Positions 10,446 through 20,287 of a stretch of 64,000 nucleotides of DNA are shown here, in pieces. Position 1 is the first letter of the stretch, and each line of letters starts with the position of its first letter. Source of the DNA: Phytohabitans houttuyneae (GTDB taxonomy: Bacteria > Actinomycetota > Actinomycetes > Mycobacteriales > Micromonosporaceae). Below the pieces are notes generated by a model. It ran no database searches. It saw only the letters and a list, made by a program, of their open reading frames with translations, and was not told the DNA's origin. Location of the stretch: positions 62,001 to 126,000 of the forward strand of contig NZ_BLPF01000001.1 of assembly GCF_011764425.1 (NCBI RefSeq), given 5' to 3'. The translations under genes were made by a program, and so were the position numbers.

Positions 10446-12705
10446 CGGACCACCTGCGGGGCAGCACATCCTCCTGACCGGCGGCACCGGGTTCCTCGGT
10501 CAGGCGCTGCTGGAAAAGCTGCTCTCGAGCTACCCGGAGACGCGGGTGACGCTGCTGATCCGGCGGCGCGGCAGCTCGTCCGGCACCGATCGCCTCAACA
10601 CGCTGCTCAAGCGGCCGGTCTTCGCCAAGTGGCGGCAGGCGGTCGGCGCGGAGGCGGCCGCGGCCATCGTCGCGGAGCGGGTGAGCGTGGTCGACGCCGA
10701 GCTGGGCAGCACCGACGTGCGCCTGCCGGCCGACATCGACGCGGTGATCCACGCGGCATCGACGGTCTCGTTCGACCCGCCGATCGACGACGCCTTCCGC
10801 ACCAACGTGCAGGGCGTGATCGACCTCTACGAGGCGGTCAAGGCCAGCGGCGCCACGCCGCACGTCGTGCACGTCTCCACGGCGTACGTGGCGGGAGCGC
10901 GCAAGGGTGTCGTGCCCGAGCGGTCGCTGGACCACAACGCCGACTGGCGGATCGAGCTGTCCTCGGCGCGGGCCGCGCGCGAGAGCGTGGAGTGGGACTC
11001 GCGCCGCCCCGCCGTGCTCAAGCGGGCCATCGCCGACGCCCGCAAGGACCACGGCAAGTCAGGGCCGCAGAGCACCGCGACCGCCGCCGAGCAGCGGCGG
11101 GTCGAGTGGGTGGAGAAACAGCTCGTCGAGTACGGGCGGCTGCGCGCGCAGAGCGTCGGCTGGCCGGACGTCTACACGTTCACCAAGGCGCTCGGCGAGC
11201 GGGTGGCCGAGGAGACGCTGACCGGCGCGATGCCGCTGTCGGTGGTACGCCCGGCGATCGTGGAGAGCGCGCTGCGCTACCCGTTCCCCGGCTGGATCGA
11301 CGGCTTCAAGATGGCCGACCCGCTGATCCTCGCGTTCGGCCGGGGCATCCTGCCGGAGTTTCCCGGCCTGCCGGACGGCGTCCTGGACGTGATCCCGGTC
11401 GACATCGTGGTCAACGCGACCCTCGCGGTGGCCGCCGCTCCCCCGCCGGTCGAGACGCCGGCGTACTACCACGTCGGCTCCGGCGCCCGTAACCCGCTCA
11501 CGTTCCGGGCCATGTACGACAGCGTCAAGGAGTACTTCACCGACCACCCGATGCCCGACGGCGGACGCGGCCAGATCAAGGTGCCGGAGTGGACGTTCCC
11601 CGGCGCGCGGCGGGTCGAGCGGCAGCTGCGCACCGGCGAGAAGGTGCTGTCGGTGGCGCAGAAGGCGCTGCTGTCCGCGCCGGCCAACAAGCGCACCCGG
11701 CGGTGGCAGGACGACCTGACCCGGCAGCAGGACCAGCTCGACTTCCTGCGCAAGTACGCCGACCTGTACGGCGTCTACACCGAGGCCGAGGTCATCTACA
11801 CCGACAACAAGCTGCTGGCGCTGCACCGCGCGCTGCCCGGCGACCGGGTCGAGGCGCACGGCTTCGACGCGGCGGCCATCGACTGGCACCACTACCTGCA
11901 GGAGGTGCACTACCCGGCGATCACCGCCACGATGCGCAAGGCGACGGTCGGGCGGCGCACCAGCAGCAACGCGCTGCCGGCGCTGCGCCAGTCGCCAAAC
12001 GGCGGCGACGTGGTGGCGGTGTTCGACCTGGAGGGCACGCTTGTCGCGTCCAACGTGATCGAGACGTACCTGCTGGCCCGCCTCTGCGACCTGCCCCGCT
12101 CCGGCTGGCCGGCCGAGGTCGCCGACCTGGTCCGCAAGCTCCCGCGCTACCTGTCGGCGGAGCGGCGCGACCGGGGCGAGTTCCTGCGCACGTTCATGCG
12201 GCGGTACGCCGGTGCCGACGAGGCGGGCCTGGCCCGCATCGTGCACGAGCGGCTCGGCGACGCGCTGCTGCGCCGCTCCCACCCCGAGGCCATCCGCCAG
12301 GTGCGCAAGCACCGCTCGGCCGGGCACCGCACGGTCCTGATCACGGGGACGGTCGACGTGCTCGTCCAGCCGATCGCCGGCCTCTTCGACGAGGTGGTGG
12401 CGAGCCGGCTGCACATGCGCGACGGCCGCTACTCCGGCTTCCTGGAGGCGCCGCCGCTGGTCGGCGAGGCCCGCGCGGCGTGGCTGCGGCGGTACGCGGA
12501 GAACTCCGGCGCCGACCTGCCGGCCAGCTACGCGTACGGCGACAGCTACTCGGACCGCCCGCTGCTGGAGGCGGTCGGCCACCCGGTCGCGGTCAACCCC
12601 GACCCGCACCTGTACCGGCACGCCAAGTCCCGCCGCTGGGCGGTGGCGCAGTGGAAGGCGTACACCCTGCCGGCCAGCGACGCCTTCCTGGAGACGGTGC
12701 CATGA
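10442..12705 (+). CDS. Fatty acyl reductase (SDR/NAD_binding_4) fused to HAD-IB hydrolase, one apparent frameshift
   Basis: 754 residues once corrected. The first ~480 residues form a Rossmann reductase of the acyl-CoA reductase/Male-sterility type: HILLTGGTGFLGQALLEKLL, a VIHAAS(T)VSFD segment, VHVSTAYVAG and YTFTKALGE (YxxxK). The last ~220 residues are a HAD-IB phosphatase-like domain: VFDLEGTLVASN, LITGTVDVL and YGDSYSDRPLLEAVG. The likely start GTG 10442 overlaps the previous stop, but its frame needs one extra base in GGGG 10458-10461 to reach the Rossmann loop. The reductase part would reduce a thioester to aldehyde or alcohol with NAD(P)H. The HAD part may dephosphorylate a lipid or alcohol phosphate (inference). 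Confidence 0.8.
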
Positions 12706-12757
12706 AACACCCCGTGAACCCGCTCCGCTCCGCGTCGCGCTCTCCCGGGGGAAAGCC

Positions 12758-13951
12758 GTGAACCTCAACCTCGAGTACCACCGCTCGCCGATCCGCTACA
12801 TCACCGCGCGGACCGCGACCGGCACCATCGCGACGGGCCGCGCGGCCGGCTGGTGGGCGGCGAACATGTCGCCCGTCCGGCTCGTCAACCGCCCCGAGCC
12901 GCGCCTGCCCGGCCCCGGTTGGACGCGGGTCAAGCCGCTGCTGTCCGGCATCTGCGGCTCCGACCTGGGACTGCTGACCGGCCGCAACTCGCCGTACCTC
13001 AGCGCTTTGATCTCCTTGCCCTTCACACCGGGTCACGAGGTCGTCGGCGAGACCCTGGACGCGCTGCCCGACCTGCCGAAGGGCAGCCGCGTCGTGCTCG
13101 ACCCGGTGCTGGGCTGCGTGCCCCGCGACGTCAAGCTCTGCCCGGGCTGCGCGGCCGGCGAGCACAGCCGGTGCGACCACATCACCTCCGGGCGGGTCTC
13201 GGCGGCGCTGCAGACCGGCTTCTGCGCGGACACCGGCGGCGGCTGGAGCCGGATGTTCGTGGCGCACGCCAGCCAGCTGCACAAGGTGCCGGACGAGCTC
13301 GACGACGAGCGGGCCGTGCTCGTCGAGCCGCTGGCCACCGCGGTCCACTCGGTGCGCCGCGTGCCGATCCCGGACGGCGCGAGCGTGCTGGTCGTCGGCG
13401 CCGGCACGGTGGGGCTGTTCACCACGCTCGCGCTGCGCGAGTACACGAAGGCCGGCCCGATCTACGTGATCGCGCGCTACGGCCACCAGCGCGAGCGGGC
13501 GCGCGAGATGGGCGCCACCGAGGTGCTCTCCTCGGACCGGGCGGCGCGGGCGCTGCGCCGGGCGACGGGCGGCTTCCTGGCCCGGCCCGAGCAGGGCGCC
13601 GAGTTCCTGCTCGGCGGCACCGACATCGCCTTCGACTGCACGGCCGGCTCGGGCCTGGACACCGCGCTGCGGGTGGTCCGGGCCGGCGGTACCGTGCTGC
13701 TGTCCGGAATGCCCAACGCCAGCGTCGACCTCACGCCGGCCTGGTTCCGTGAGCTCAACATCGTCGGGGCGTACGCCTCGGGTGGCAACGACTTCCCGGA
13801 CGCGATGGCGCTCGCCAAGTCCGCGCCGCTGAACGGCTACGTCGACGCCGTGTATCCGCTGTCCCGTTGGCGGGACGCGATCGGGCACGCCAGCTCCGCG
13901 GGGCGGCTCGGCTCGATCAAGGTGGCGTTCGACCCGACCAAGGATCAATAG
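12758..13951 (+). CDS. Zinc-dependent medium-chain alcohol dehydrogenase
   Basis: 397 residues from a GTG start. It shows CGSDLGLL and GHEVVGE for the catalytic zinc, a structural-zinc cysteine cluster (LCPGCAAGEHSRC), VLVVGAGTVGLF for the dinucleotide loop and a C-terminal catalytic lobe. It follows the reductase-HAD gene by 52 bp and precedes the LarA-like gene by 13 bp, so it sits inside the operon. In context it could interconvert the aldehyde/alcohol made by the reductase, or oxidise a hydroxyacid-type intermediate. The substrate cannot be read from sequence. The long N-terminal extension before the zinc motif (about 60 residues) is slightly unusual. Confidence 0.9.
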   Translation: MNLNLEYHRSPIRYITARTATGTIATGRAAGWWAANMSPVRLVNRPEPRLPGPGWTRVKPLLSGICGSDLGLLTGRNSPYLSALISLPFTPGHEVVGETLDALPDLPKGSRVVLDPVLGCVPRDVKLCPGCAAGEHSRCDHITSGRVSAALQTGFCADTGGGWSRMFVAHASQLHKVPDELDDERAVLVEPLATAVHSVRRVPIPDGASVLVVGAGTVGLFTTLALREYTKAGPIYVIARYGHQRERAREMGATEVLSSDRAARALRRATGGFLARPEQGAEFLLGGTDIAFDCTAGSGLDTALRVVRAGGTVLLSGMPNASVDLTPAWFRELNIVGAYASGGNDFPDAMALAKSAPLNGYVDAVYPLSRWRDAIGHASSAGRLGSIKVAFDPTKDQ

Positions 13952-13964
13952 GGGGACCCTCGAT

Positions 13965-15542
13965 ATGAGTAGGCCTGGTTTCGTGCTGGAAGTCGATGAG
14001 AGGACTCCAGCGCTGCTGATGCACGAGGGCGAGGGGTTCCGCCTGGAAAAGCTGCCGCTGGGCAGCCGCGTCATCTATCCGCCGGAGTCGCTGCCGGGCA
14101 TGCGCGACGTCGACGGTGAGATCCGCCGCGCGCTGGACAACCCGCTCGGCCGCGAGCCGCTGCGGGAGCTGCTGTTCGCCGGCATGAAGCTGACGATCGT
14201 CTTCGACGACCTGTCGATCCCGCTGCCGCCGATGCGCACGCCCGACATCCGCCAGCGGGTGATCGAGCAGGTGCTGGAGCTGGCCGCGGCCAAGGGCGTC
14301 GACGACGTCGAGCTGATCGCCGGCAACGCGCTGCACCGCCGCATGACGCCGGCCGAGCTCAAGCGGACGGTCGGCGAGCGCGTCTACCGCTCCTTCTTCC
14401 CGCGCCACCTGCGCAACCACGACGCCGAGGACAAGGCCAACCTTGTCGAGATCGGACACACCAAGCACGGCGAGGTCGTCGAGATCAACCGGCGGGCGGC
14501 CGAGAGCGACCTCATCGTGTACGTCAACGTGTCGCTCACCGCGATGAGCGGCGGCCCGAAGTCGGTGTCGGTGGGGCTCGCCTCGTACCGCAGCCTCAAG
14601 CACCACCACAACGTGCACACGCTGCGGCACTCGCGCTCGTTCAACGACCCGCCGAACTCGGCCATGCACCACTCCTACGACCGCATGGCCGGCCTGCTCG
14701 GCGACAATCTCAAGATCTTCCAGATCGAGACGACGCTCAACAACGACACGTTCCCCTCGCAGGTGGGCTTCCTGAACAAGCGCGAGTGGGAGTGGACGCT
14801 CAAGGACCAGGCGGCGTACCTGGCGGTGAAGCGGGCCAACGACCTCGCCCCGCCGAAGCGGCGGCGTCAGCTGTGGCACAAGACCGCCTCGCCGTACGGC
14901 GTCACGTCGGTCACCGCGGGAGACCCGATCCAGGTGCACGAGGTGACGATGCGCAACGTGCTGCGGCAGCAGCTGACCGAAGTGGACGGTCCGGCGGACA
15001 TCGGGATCTGGGGCCTGCCGTACATCTGCCCGTACAACGTCAACTCGATCATGAACCCGATCCTGGTGATGTCGCTCGGGCTCGGCTACTTCTTCAACCT
15101 GTACCGCAACCAGCCGATCGTCCGCCCCGGCGGCGTGGCCATCTACTACCACCCGGTGCGCAACGAGTTCCACCCCGTGCACCACCCCAGCTACATCGAC
15201 TTCTTCGAAGAGGTGCTCGCCGAGACCACCGACCCGGTGGCGATCGAGACGAAGTTCGAGGAGCAGTTCGCCACCGACCCGTGGTACATCCACCTGTACC
15301 GCAACAGCTACGCCTACCACGGCGTACACCCGCTCTACATGTGGTACTGGGGCGCGCACGCGCTGGAGCACCTCGGCGACGTCATCTTCGTCGGTGGTGA
15401 CCGCAAGACCACGGCGCGCATGGGCTTCCGCTCCGCGTCCACTTTGGATGACGCGCTGGAGATGGCCCGCGAGCGGGTGGGCAGCTCGCCGACGATCAAC
15501 TACCTGCACGCCCCGCCGCTGACGATGGCGGACGTACGGTGA
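13965..15542 (+). CDS. LarA-like (DUF2088) nickel-pincer-nucleotide protein, divergent
   Basis: 525 residues, about 100 longer than lactate racemase LarA. The DUF2088 core is visible: an FDDLSIP segment where LarA has its Asp-x-Thr-Arg-Pro loop, NALHRRMTPAELK (His124, matching LarA His108), and SGGPKSVSVG (Lys199) followed by HHHN, whose third His (215) lies 16 residues after the Lys. That is exactly the spacing of LarA Lys184 and His200, which bind the nickel-pincer cofactor. The second catalytic His of LarA (His174, ten residues before the Lys) appears to be Val189, and the Arg of the Thr-Arg-Pro loop is missing. These are by-eye alignments. It probably binds the cofactor but may not be a lactate racemase. 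larE, larB and larC are in this window. Confidence 0.8.
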   Translation: MSRPGFVLEVDERTPALLMHEGEGFRLEKLPLGSRVIYPPESLPGMRDVDGEIRRALDNPLGREPLRELLFAGMKLTIVFDDLSIPLPPMRTPDIRQRVIEQVLELAAAKGVDDVELIAGNALHRRMTPAELKRTVGERVYRSFFPRHLRNHDAEDKANLVEIGHTKHGEVVEINRRAAESDLIVYVNVSLTAMSGGPKSVSVGLASYRSLKHHHNVHTLRHSRSFNDPPNSAMHHSYDRMAGLLGDNLKIFQIETTLNNDTFPSQVGFLNKREWEWTLKDQAAYLAVKRANDLAPPKRRRQLWHKTASPYGVTSVTAGDPIQVHEVTMRNVLRQQLTEVDGPADIGIWGLPYICPYNVNSIMNPILVMSLGLGYFFNLYRNQPIVRPGGVAIYYHPVRNEFHPVHHPSYIDFFEEVLAETTDPVAIETKFEEQFATDPWYIHLYRNSYAYHGVHPLYMWYWGAHALEHLGDVIFVGGDRKTTARMGFRSASTLDDALEMARERVGSSPTINYLHAPPLTMADVR

Positions 15543-15555
15543 AGGGGTTCTCTTC

Positions 15556-16470
15556 ATGGGCCTGATGAAGGACATCCGCACCCTCACCGGCGGCCGTGAC
15601 TGGCGCGGCCGCTCGCGCACCCCGCGGTCCGCGGTCGCGCACGAGCCGCCGGAGCCGCCGCGCGAGTTCCCGACCGGCTGGGCGCGCACCCAGGCGGCGC
15701 AGACCGCGCGTCGGGCGCTGCAGCGCGGGGTGCTGACCCCGCTGACGTGGAGCCAGACCCGCCCGGAGATCCAGGGACGCGACCGGCTGGCCGCGCTCAA
15801 GGGGCCGGTGGTGTTCGTGGCCAACCACAGCAGCCACCTGGACACCCCGCTGATCCTCGGCTCGCTCCCCCGCCACCTGGGCGAACGCGTCGCGGTCGGC
15901 GCGGCGGCCGACTACTTCTTCGACGCCCGCCTGCGCGCGGTCGTGACGGCCCTGGTCTTCAACGCCTTCCCGGTCGAACGCCACCGCTCGCGCCGCCTGC
16001 GCAGCCTGGCGCCGATGCTGCTGGCCCGCGGGTGGAGCCTGCTGCTCTTCCCGGAGGGCACCCGCAGCGAGGACGGCTGGATGTCGCCGCTCCGGCTGGG
16101 CGCGGCACACCTCTGCGTGACCCAGGGCGTGCCGATGGTCCCGATCGGCCTGCGCGGCACGTACGCGGCGATGCCCCGCGGCCGCAACTGGCCCATCCCG
16201 GGCCGCGCCCGCGTGGTCGTCCGGTACGGCACGCCGCTGCACCCGCAGGCCGGCGAGGGCGCCCGCGCGTTCAACGCCCGCATGGCCGACTCGATCGCCC
16301 AGCTGTGGGCCGAGGAGGAGCTCGGCTGGTACGGCTCGCTGCGCGCCCAGGCCAAGGGCGAGCTCGCGCTGCCGAGCGGCCAGCAGTATCCCGCCGGCTC
16401 GTGGCGCCGCACCTGGGAGTCGACGCGCCCCCTCGGCGACCGCGCGCCACGGCCCGCCTGGGACGACTGA
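15556..16470 (+). CDS. PlsC-like 1-acyl-glycerol-3-phosphate acyltransferase family protein
   Basis: 304 residues with the acyltransferase motifs FVANHSSHLDTP (NHx4D), FPVERH and LLFPEGTRS, and the later VPMVPIGLRG block. The N-terminal 80 residues are basic and without a clear membrane span. It lies 13 bp after the LarA-like gene and ends the operon. In the family it transfers an acyl chain from acyl-CoA/ACP to a lysophospholipid or similar alcohol at the membrane. Here it could esterify the alcohol generated upstream (inference). A repeat of the 3'-associated family begins 30 bp after its stop. Confidence 0.88.
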   Translation: MGLMKDIRTLTGGRDWRGRSRTPRSAVAHEPPEPPREFPTGWARTQAAQTARRALQRGVLTPLTWSQTRPEIQGRDRLAALKGPVVFVANHSSHLDTPLILGSLPRHLGERVAVGAAADYFFDARLRAVVTALVFNAFPVERHRSRRLRSLAPMLLARGWSLLLFPEGTRSEDGWMSPLRLGAAHLCVTQGVPMVPIGLRGTYAAMPRGRNWPIPGRARVVVRYGTPLHPQAGEGARAFNARMADSIAQLWAEEELGWYGSLRAQAKGELALPSGQQYPAGSWRRTWESTRPLGDRAPRPAWDD

Positions 16471-17125
16471 AGGACCCAAAACCCAAGAGCCGGATCCGGG
16501 CTACCGCGACGTCCGCGGTGGTCCGGACCGCTGCTCCCGCGGCCTCACCCTCCGCCCCGGTCAACCACCCAGCCCACGCCGCCGGCCACGACCCCGTCGA
16601 TCCGCCCCATCGTGGTACCTGCCCGCCGCACGAACCATGGCCGACGCCGCTGGCAGCATGATCACTATGCGGAGCGGCCGCGCGACGGCATGCCAACGCT
16701 CCGACGGTGTCAGAGAGCGGCGACAGGCCAGGAGGCAGATCGAGATCTTGGTGAGTTGGCGTTGCCATTTCGCGCTAACTTGCCAAGATCTGCGCGAGCT
16801 GGCCCCGCGCGCTGTGTCCAACCCGCGCCCGCCCACGGATCCCTTGACCGGCGTCACCAGCAGGCGCCACCAGCCTATCGTGGTACCTGGCTGCACCTTT
16901 AGGCGCAGTAAGTACCACGACCACCAGGTCGCCTCCCCGATCAAGGAACCTACGACCGTGCCCGCGGAGCGGGACGGGCGGACGGGCGCCGGGCGGGATG
17001 GGCTTGGCGGGCGGACCCGGCAGCGGAGGTCGGGGAACTCGGCGAGCCCTGGCGAGCCGCCGACCTCCGCGGTGCCCGCGGGAGCATGCGGTCCGCAGCT
17101 GGCGCGGACGCGGGCAGATATGTCC
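16471..17125. repeat. Repeat-rich intergenic region (families A, B, C, D)
   Basis: 655 bp with no supported gene. It contains, in order, a copy of repeat family A at about 16500-16556, a 49-bp imperfect palindrome of family B at 16743-16791 (AGATCTTGG...CCAAGATCT), a family D segment at about 16845-16925 (CCTTGACCGGC followed by a TCGTGGTAC/GTACCACGA hairpin), and a family C copy at about 17020-17100. The same four motifs recur elsewhere in the window in intergenic DNA only. Confidence 0.7.
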
Positions 17126-17533
17126 TCAAAGGGCGAGCAGCCGCTCGATCCGCGGGGCGTCGGCGGTGCGGAGCCGGACCTCCACGCGGCCGGAGCGGGA
17201 TGGGTTGGTCGTGCCCGCGTCGTACGCGAAGAGGATGCGGTCGGGGCGGTCGGCGCGCGCCTCGATCGTGGCCCGCACCGGGTCGGCGAGTGGCACGTCG
17301 ATGTGGCGGAAGCGGCCGGCCCAGACCAGGAGGCGGTCGGTGCTGATGGCGACGGCGCCGGACACCGCCTGCTTGCGCCAGTTGGCGCGCTGGCCCGGGG
17401 CGCGGAAGTGGCGGTACGTGACCGAGCCGGACAGGCCCTCCGCCAGCAGGACGAGGCCGTTGGCCGTGAGGTCGGCGCGGAGCTGGTCGGGCAGGCGGCC
17501 GGGGCCGAGGACGAGGCGGAGGAACGGGTTCAC
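17126..17533 (-). CDS. Conserved hypothetical protein
   Basis: 135 residues, no signal peptide or membrane segment. The composition is beta-rich (LVLLAEGLSGSVTYRHFRAP, then AISTDRLLVWAGRFRHIDVP), compatible with a small PH-like or split-barrel fold, but I do not recognise the family. It is downstream of the UbiB-like gene on the same strand with a 33-bp gap, so the two may be co-transcribed. The start ATG lies at 17533; no strong alternative is apparent. Confidence 0.6.
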   Translation of the reverse strand: MNPFLRLVLGPGRLPDQLRADLTANGLVLLAEGLSGSVTYRHFRAPGQRANWRKQAVSGAVAISTDRLLVWAGRFRHIDVPLADPVRATIEARADRPDRILFAYDAGTTNPSRSGRVEVRLRTADAPRIERLLAL

Positions 17534-17566
17534 ACCGCCGACCCTAGGGGCCGCCCGCTACCGGCG

Positions 17567-19546
17567 TCAGTCGCGGCGGAAGATCACCACGAGCACGCGG
17601 AGGATGAGCACGACGGCGACGACCAGCAGGCCGTAGCCGAGCAGCGGGAAGAGGCCCAGGCTGTCGCTCAGCTCGGGGCCCTTGCCCATGCCGAGCAGGA
17701 GTACCGCCATCACGCCGGCCGCCGCCCCGATGACGGTCAGCAGCGAGCGGTGCAGCAGGCCGGTCACCAGCAGGCGGTCCTGGTCGTCGGCGAAGAGGCG
17801 CACGTTCACGCGCAGCCGCCCCTGTTCGAGTGCCTCGCCGATCCGGTCGACGCGCCGGGGCAGGCGGCGCAGCACCGGCAGCAGCGCGGCGAGCTCCTCC
17901 TCCAGCGTGCCGGGCAGGCGGTCGGGCGCGAGCGCCTCGGCGATGCGCCGCCCGCCGGCCGAGCGCGCGTAGCCGACGAGGTCGAAGCCGGGCATCAGCA
18001 GCCCCAGCGTGCCCTCGAGCGTGGCGAAGGCGCGGAACACGGCGGCGACCGGCGGTGGCACGCCCAGCCCGTACGAGGTGAATGTGCGCAGCAGGCCGGC
18101 GACGGCGGTGGCGCCGGCTGTGCTGCCGGGGGCGGCGTACCGGACGATCAGCGCGCCCAGTGCCCGCTGCAGCTCGCGTTCGTCCACTGTGTCCGGACGG
18201 TCGACGAGCTGCAGGAGGGCGTCGCTGACCGCCACCGAGTCGCCCCGCCCCAGCGCGCCGAGCAGCTGACCGATCGCCACGCGGGTCGCGGTGTCGAGGC
18301 GCCCCACCGAGCCGAGGTCGAGCATGCCGAGCGCGCCGTCGTCGGCGACGAGCAGGTTGCCCGGGTGCAGGTCCACATGGAACAGTCCGTGCACCAGCAC
18401 CTGGTCCAGCATCGTGTCGAGCAGCCCGGCGGCGATCGCGGCGCGGCGTTCGTCGCCGAGCCGTTCGAGCAGGGGCGCGGCGGCGCCGAGCGGCGTGCCC
18501 GGCAGGCGCTGCATCACCAGGACCCGCTCGGAGCTGAGCGCAGGGTACGGCACCGGCACGCCGACGCCCCGGTCCGGCGAGGCGGCCAGGACCGCGGCCA
18601 TGGCCTGGAGGTTGTCCCGCTCGACGGTGAAGTCCAGCTCCTCCCGCAGCGCCTCGGCGAACCCGCCGACCAGCCGCCGCGCGCCGAAGGAACGGCTCCA
18701 CGCGGTGCGCGCTTCGAGGGTCCGCGCGAGTCGCTCCAGGATGTCGAGGTCGCGCTCGACGACCGCGGCGACACCCGGGCGCCGTACCTTGACCACGACC
18801 TCGGTGCCGTCCGGCAGCCGGGCCGCGTGCACCTGCGCGACCGAGGCGGCGGCGAGCGGCTCGGGGTCGATCCACGCGAACGCCTCGTCGACCGGCCGCC
18901 CCAGCTCGGCCGCGAGCACGCCGGCCACCTCGTCCCACGGCACCGGCGCCACCCGGTCCTGCAGCGTGGTGAGCTCGTCGACGAACTCCGCCGGCAGCAT
19001 GTCCCGCCGCGTGGACAGCTGCTGGCCGAGCTTGACGAACGTCATGCCGCCCTCGTCGAGCGCCATCCGCAGCGACCGGCCGAGCCGCCGCCGGGAGGCG
19101 GCCGACCCGGGGCCGGGCCCGCCCCGTTCGCGCAGGAACCGTCCCAGCCCGTGCCGCAGCGCGATCCGCGTGATCGTCCAGTAGCGGCGCACTCGGGCCA
19201 CCCGCCGTCCCGCGCCCCGCCACAGCTCCAGCGGGCCGGGCAGCGAGCCGGTCGGCAGCAGCACCTCCAGGATCACCAGCGCCACCATCGCCAGCAGCGC
19301 CGCGATGACGATCGACACGGCCGAGAGCAGGATCGCCTCGCCGCCGCCGACGGTCGCGGGGTCCGGTGGCGCGAACCCCTGGATGATCGGCGGGGTGAGG
19401 AAGAGCACGAGGACGGCGGCCAGGATCGTGCGCACGGGGCCGAGCCGCACCCCCAGCAGCCGCCGGATGACGACCGCGAGCAACCACACGGTCACGGCCA
19501 TCGTGGGCACGAACACAATCACCGAGATCGTCGTCTCCACGGTCAC
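17567..19546 (-). CDS. ABC1/UbiB-family atypical kinase-like membrane protein
   Basis: 659 residues. The N-terminal ~100 residues hold two or three hydrophobic spans, the UbiB domain follows, and two further spans close the C-terminus. Family motifs are visible: MTFVKLGQQLSTR (KxGQ), ASVAQVHAA, VVVKVRRPG (nucleotide-binding Lys), HVDLHPGNLLV (catalytic-loop Asp) and LDLGSVG where DFG would lie. UbiB proteins act as ATPases or kinases in isoprenoid quinone and lipid handling at the membrane. There is no quinone gene nearby, so the substrate is unknown. The N-terminal spans ahead of the kinase domain are an addition relative to the classic UbiB layout. Confidence 0.85.
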   Translation of the reverse strand: MTVETTISVIVFVPTMAVTVWLLAVVIRRLLGVRLGPVRTILAAVLVLFLTPPIIQGFAPPDPATVGGGEAILLSAVSIVIAALLAMVALVILEVLLPTGSLPGPLELWRGAGRRVARVRRYWTITRIALRHGLGRFLRERGGPGPGSAASRRRLGRSLRMALDEGGMTFVKLGQQLSTRRDMLPAEFVDELTTLQDRVAPVPWDEVAGVLAAELGRPVDEAFAWIDPEPLAAASVAQVHAARLPDGTEVVVKVRRPGVAAVVERDLDILERLARTLEARTAWSRSFGARRLVGGFAEALREELDFTVERDNLQAMAAVLAASPDRGVGVPVPYPALSSERVLVMQRLPGTPLGAAAPLLERLGDERRAAIAAGLLDTMLDQVLVHGLFHVDLHPGNLLVADDGALGMLDLGSVGRLDTATRVAIGQLLGALGRGDSVAVSDALLQLVDRPDTVDERELQRALGALIVRYAAPGSTAGATAVAGLLRTFTSYGLGVPPPVAAVFRAFATLEGTLGLLMPGFDLVGYARSAGGRRIAEALAPDRLPGTLEEELAALLPVLRRLPRRVDRIGEALEQGRLRVNVRLFADDQDRLLVTGLLHRSLLTVIGAAAGVMAVLLLGMGKGPELSDSLGLFPLLGYGLLVVAVVLILRVLVVIFRRD

Positions 19547-19594
19547 CGACGATATCCGCCCGCGAGGCCGGCGCCCGGCATCGCAAGGGAGTGC

Positions 19595-20287
19595 TTACAC
19601 CTCGATGGCGCCGCCGATGTGCCGGAGGTGGTCGCGGAGGGTCCAGTCGGGCTGGGTGGCGCGCCGCTCCAGGAACTCGGCGAACCGCAGCTGGCCGCGC
19701 AGCGTCTCGCCGGCGCGGATGCGGTCGGCCTGAGCGCGCTCGGTGTCGCGGATCCGCTCGGCGTGGTCGAGCACCTCCGGCAGGCGCGTGAGGGGCACGA
19801 AGAGCACGCCGTCCTCGTCGCCGAAGACGAGGTCGTCGCGGGTGACCCGCCACGGCCCGACCTGGGCCGACTCCAGCGCGCCGTCCGGGCGGGGGTCGAG
19901 GCGGAGCGGGCCGGTCGGCAGGGAGCCGAGGCTGAAGACCGGCAGGCCGATCGCGCGTACGTCGGCGGTGTCGCGGTGCAGGCCCCAGATGACCGCGCCG
20001 GCGAGGCCCGCGGTCTTGGCCTCCAGCACCGCCAGGTCGCCGACGCAGCTCTCGTCGAGGCGGCCGCCGTTGTCCACGACAAGCACGTCGCCCGGCGCGG
20101 CCGACTCGTACGCCTCCAGGAACACGTCCACGCTGCCCACGTGCCGCACCGGCGCGACGCGCCCGGCGACCCGGTCGCCGGGCACGACCGCGCGCAGGCC
20201 GGCGGGGCCGCAGCGGACCGGCACACCGGCGCGGATGCAGCCGTCCGCCACGTGTGCCGTGGTCAGGGCAGAGAACCGGGGATCCAT
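19595..20287 (-). CDS. RraA-like / HMG aldolase family protein
   Basis: 230 residues with the RraA fold motifs: TAHVADGCIRAG, VVDNGGRLDESCVGDL, GAVIWGLHRDTADVR (the GxxxDGxxRD-type metal/substrate loop, with Trp where Asp is common) and GDEDGVLFVP. Members are 4-hydroxy-4-methyl-2-oxoglutarate/oxaloacetate aldolases or RNase E regulators, and the missing loop Asp makes classic aldolase activity uncertain. The ATG at 20287 overlaps the stop of the upstream MarR-GNAT gene as TGATG, so translational coupling is likely. A longer in-frame reading to 20674 runs through the upstream gene and is not needed. Confidence 0.8.
   Translation of the reverse strand: MDPRFSALTTAHVADGCIRAGVPVRCGPAGLRAVVPGDRVAGRVAPVRHVGSVDVFLEAYESAAPGDVLVVDNGGRLDESCVGDLAVLEAKTAGLAGAVIWGLHRDTADVRAIGLPVFSLGSLPTGPLRLDPRPDGALESAQVGPWRVTRDDLVFGDEDGVLFVPLTRLPEVLDHAERIRDTERAQADRIRAGETLRGQLRFAEFLERRATQPDWTLRDHLRHIGGAIEV

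Noticed and set aside
13965-15542. Naming the LarA-like gene larA, lactate racemase
   Set aside because: A key catalytic His and the loop Arg appear to be missing and the operon is lipid-like.
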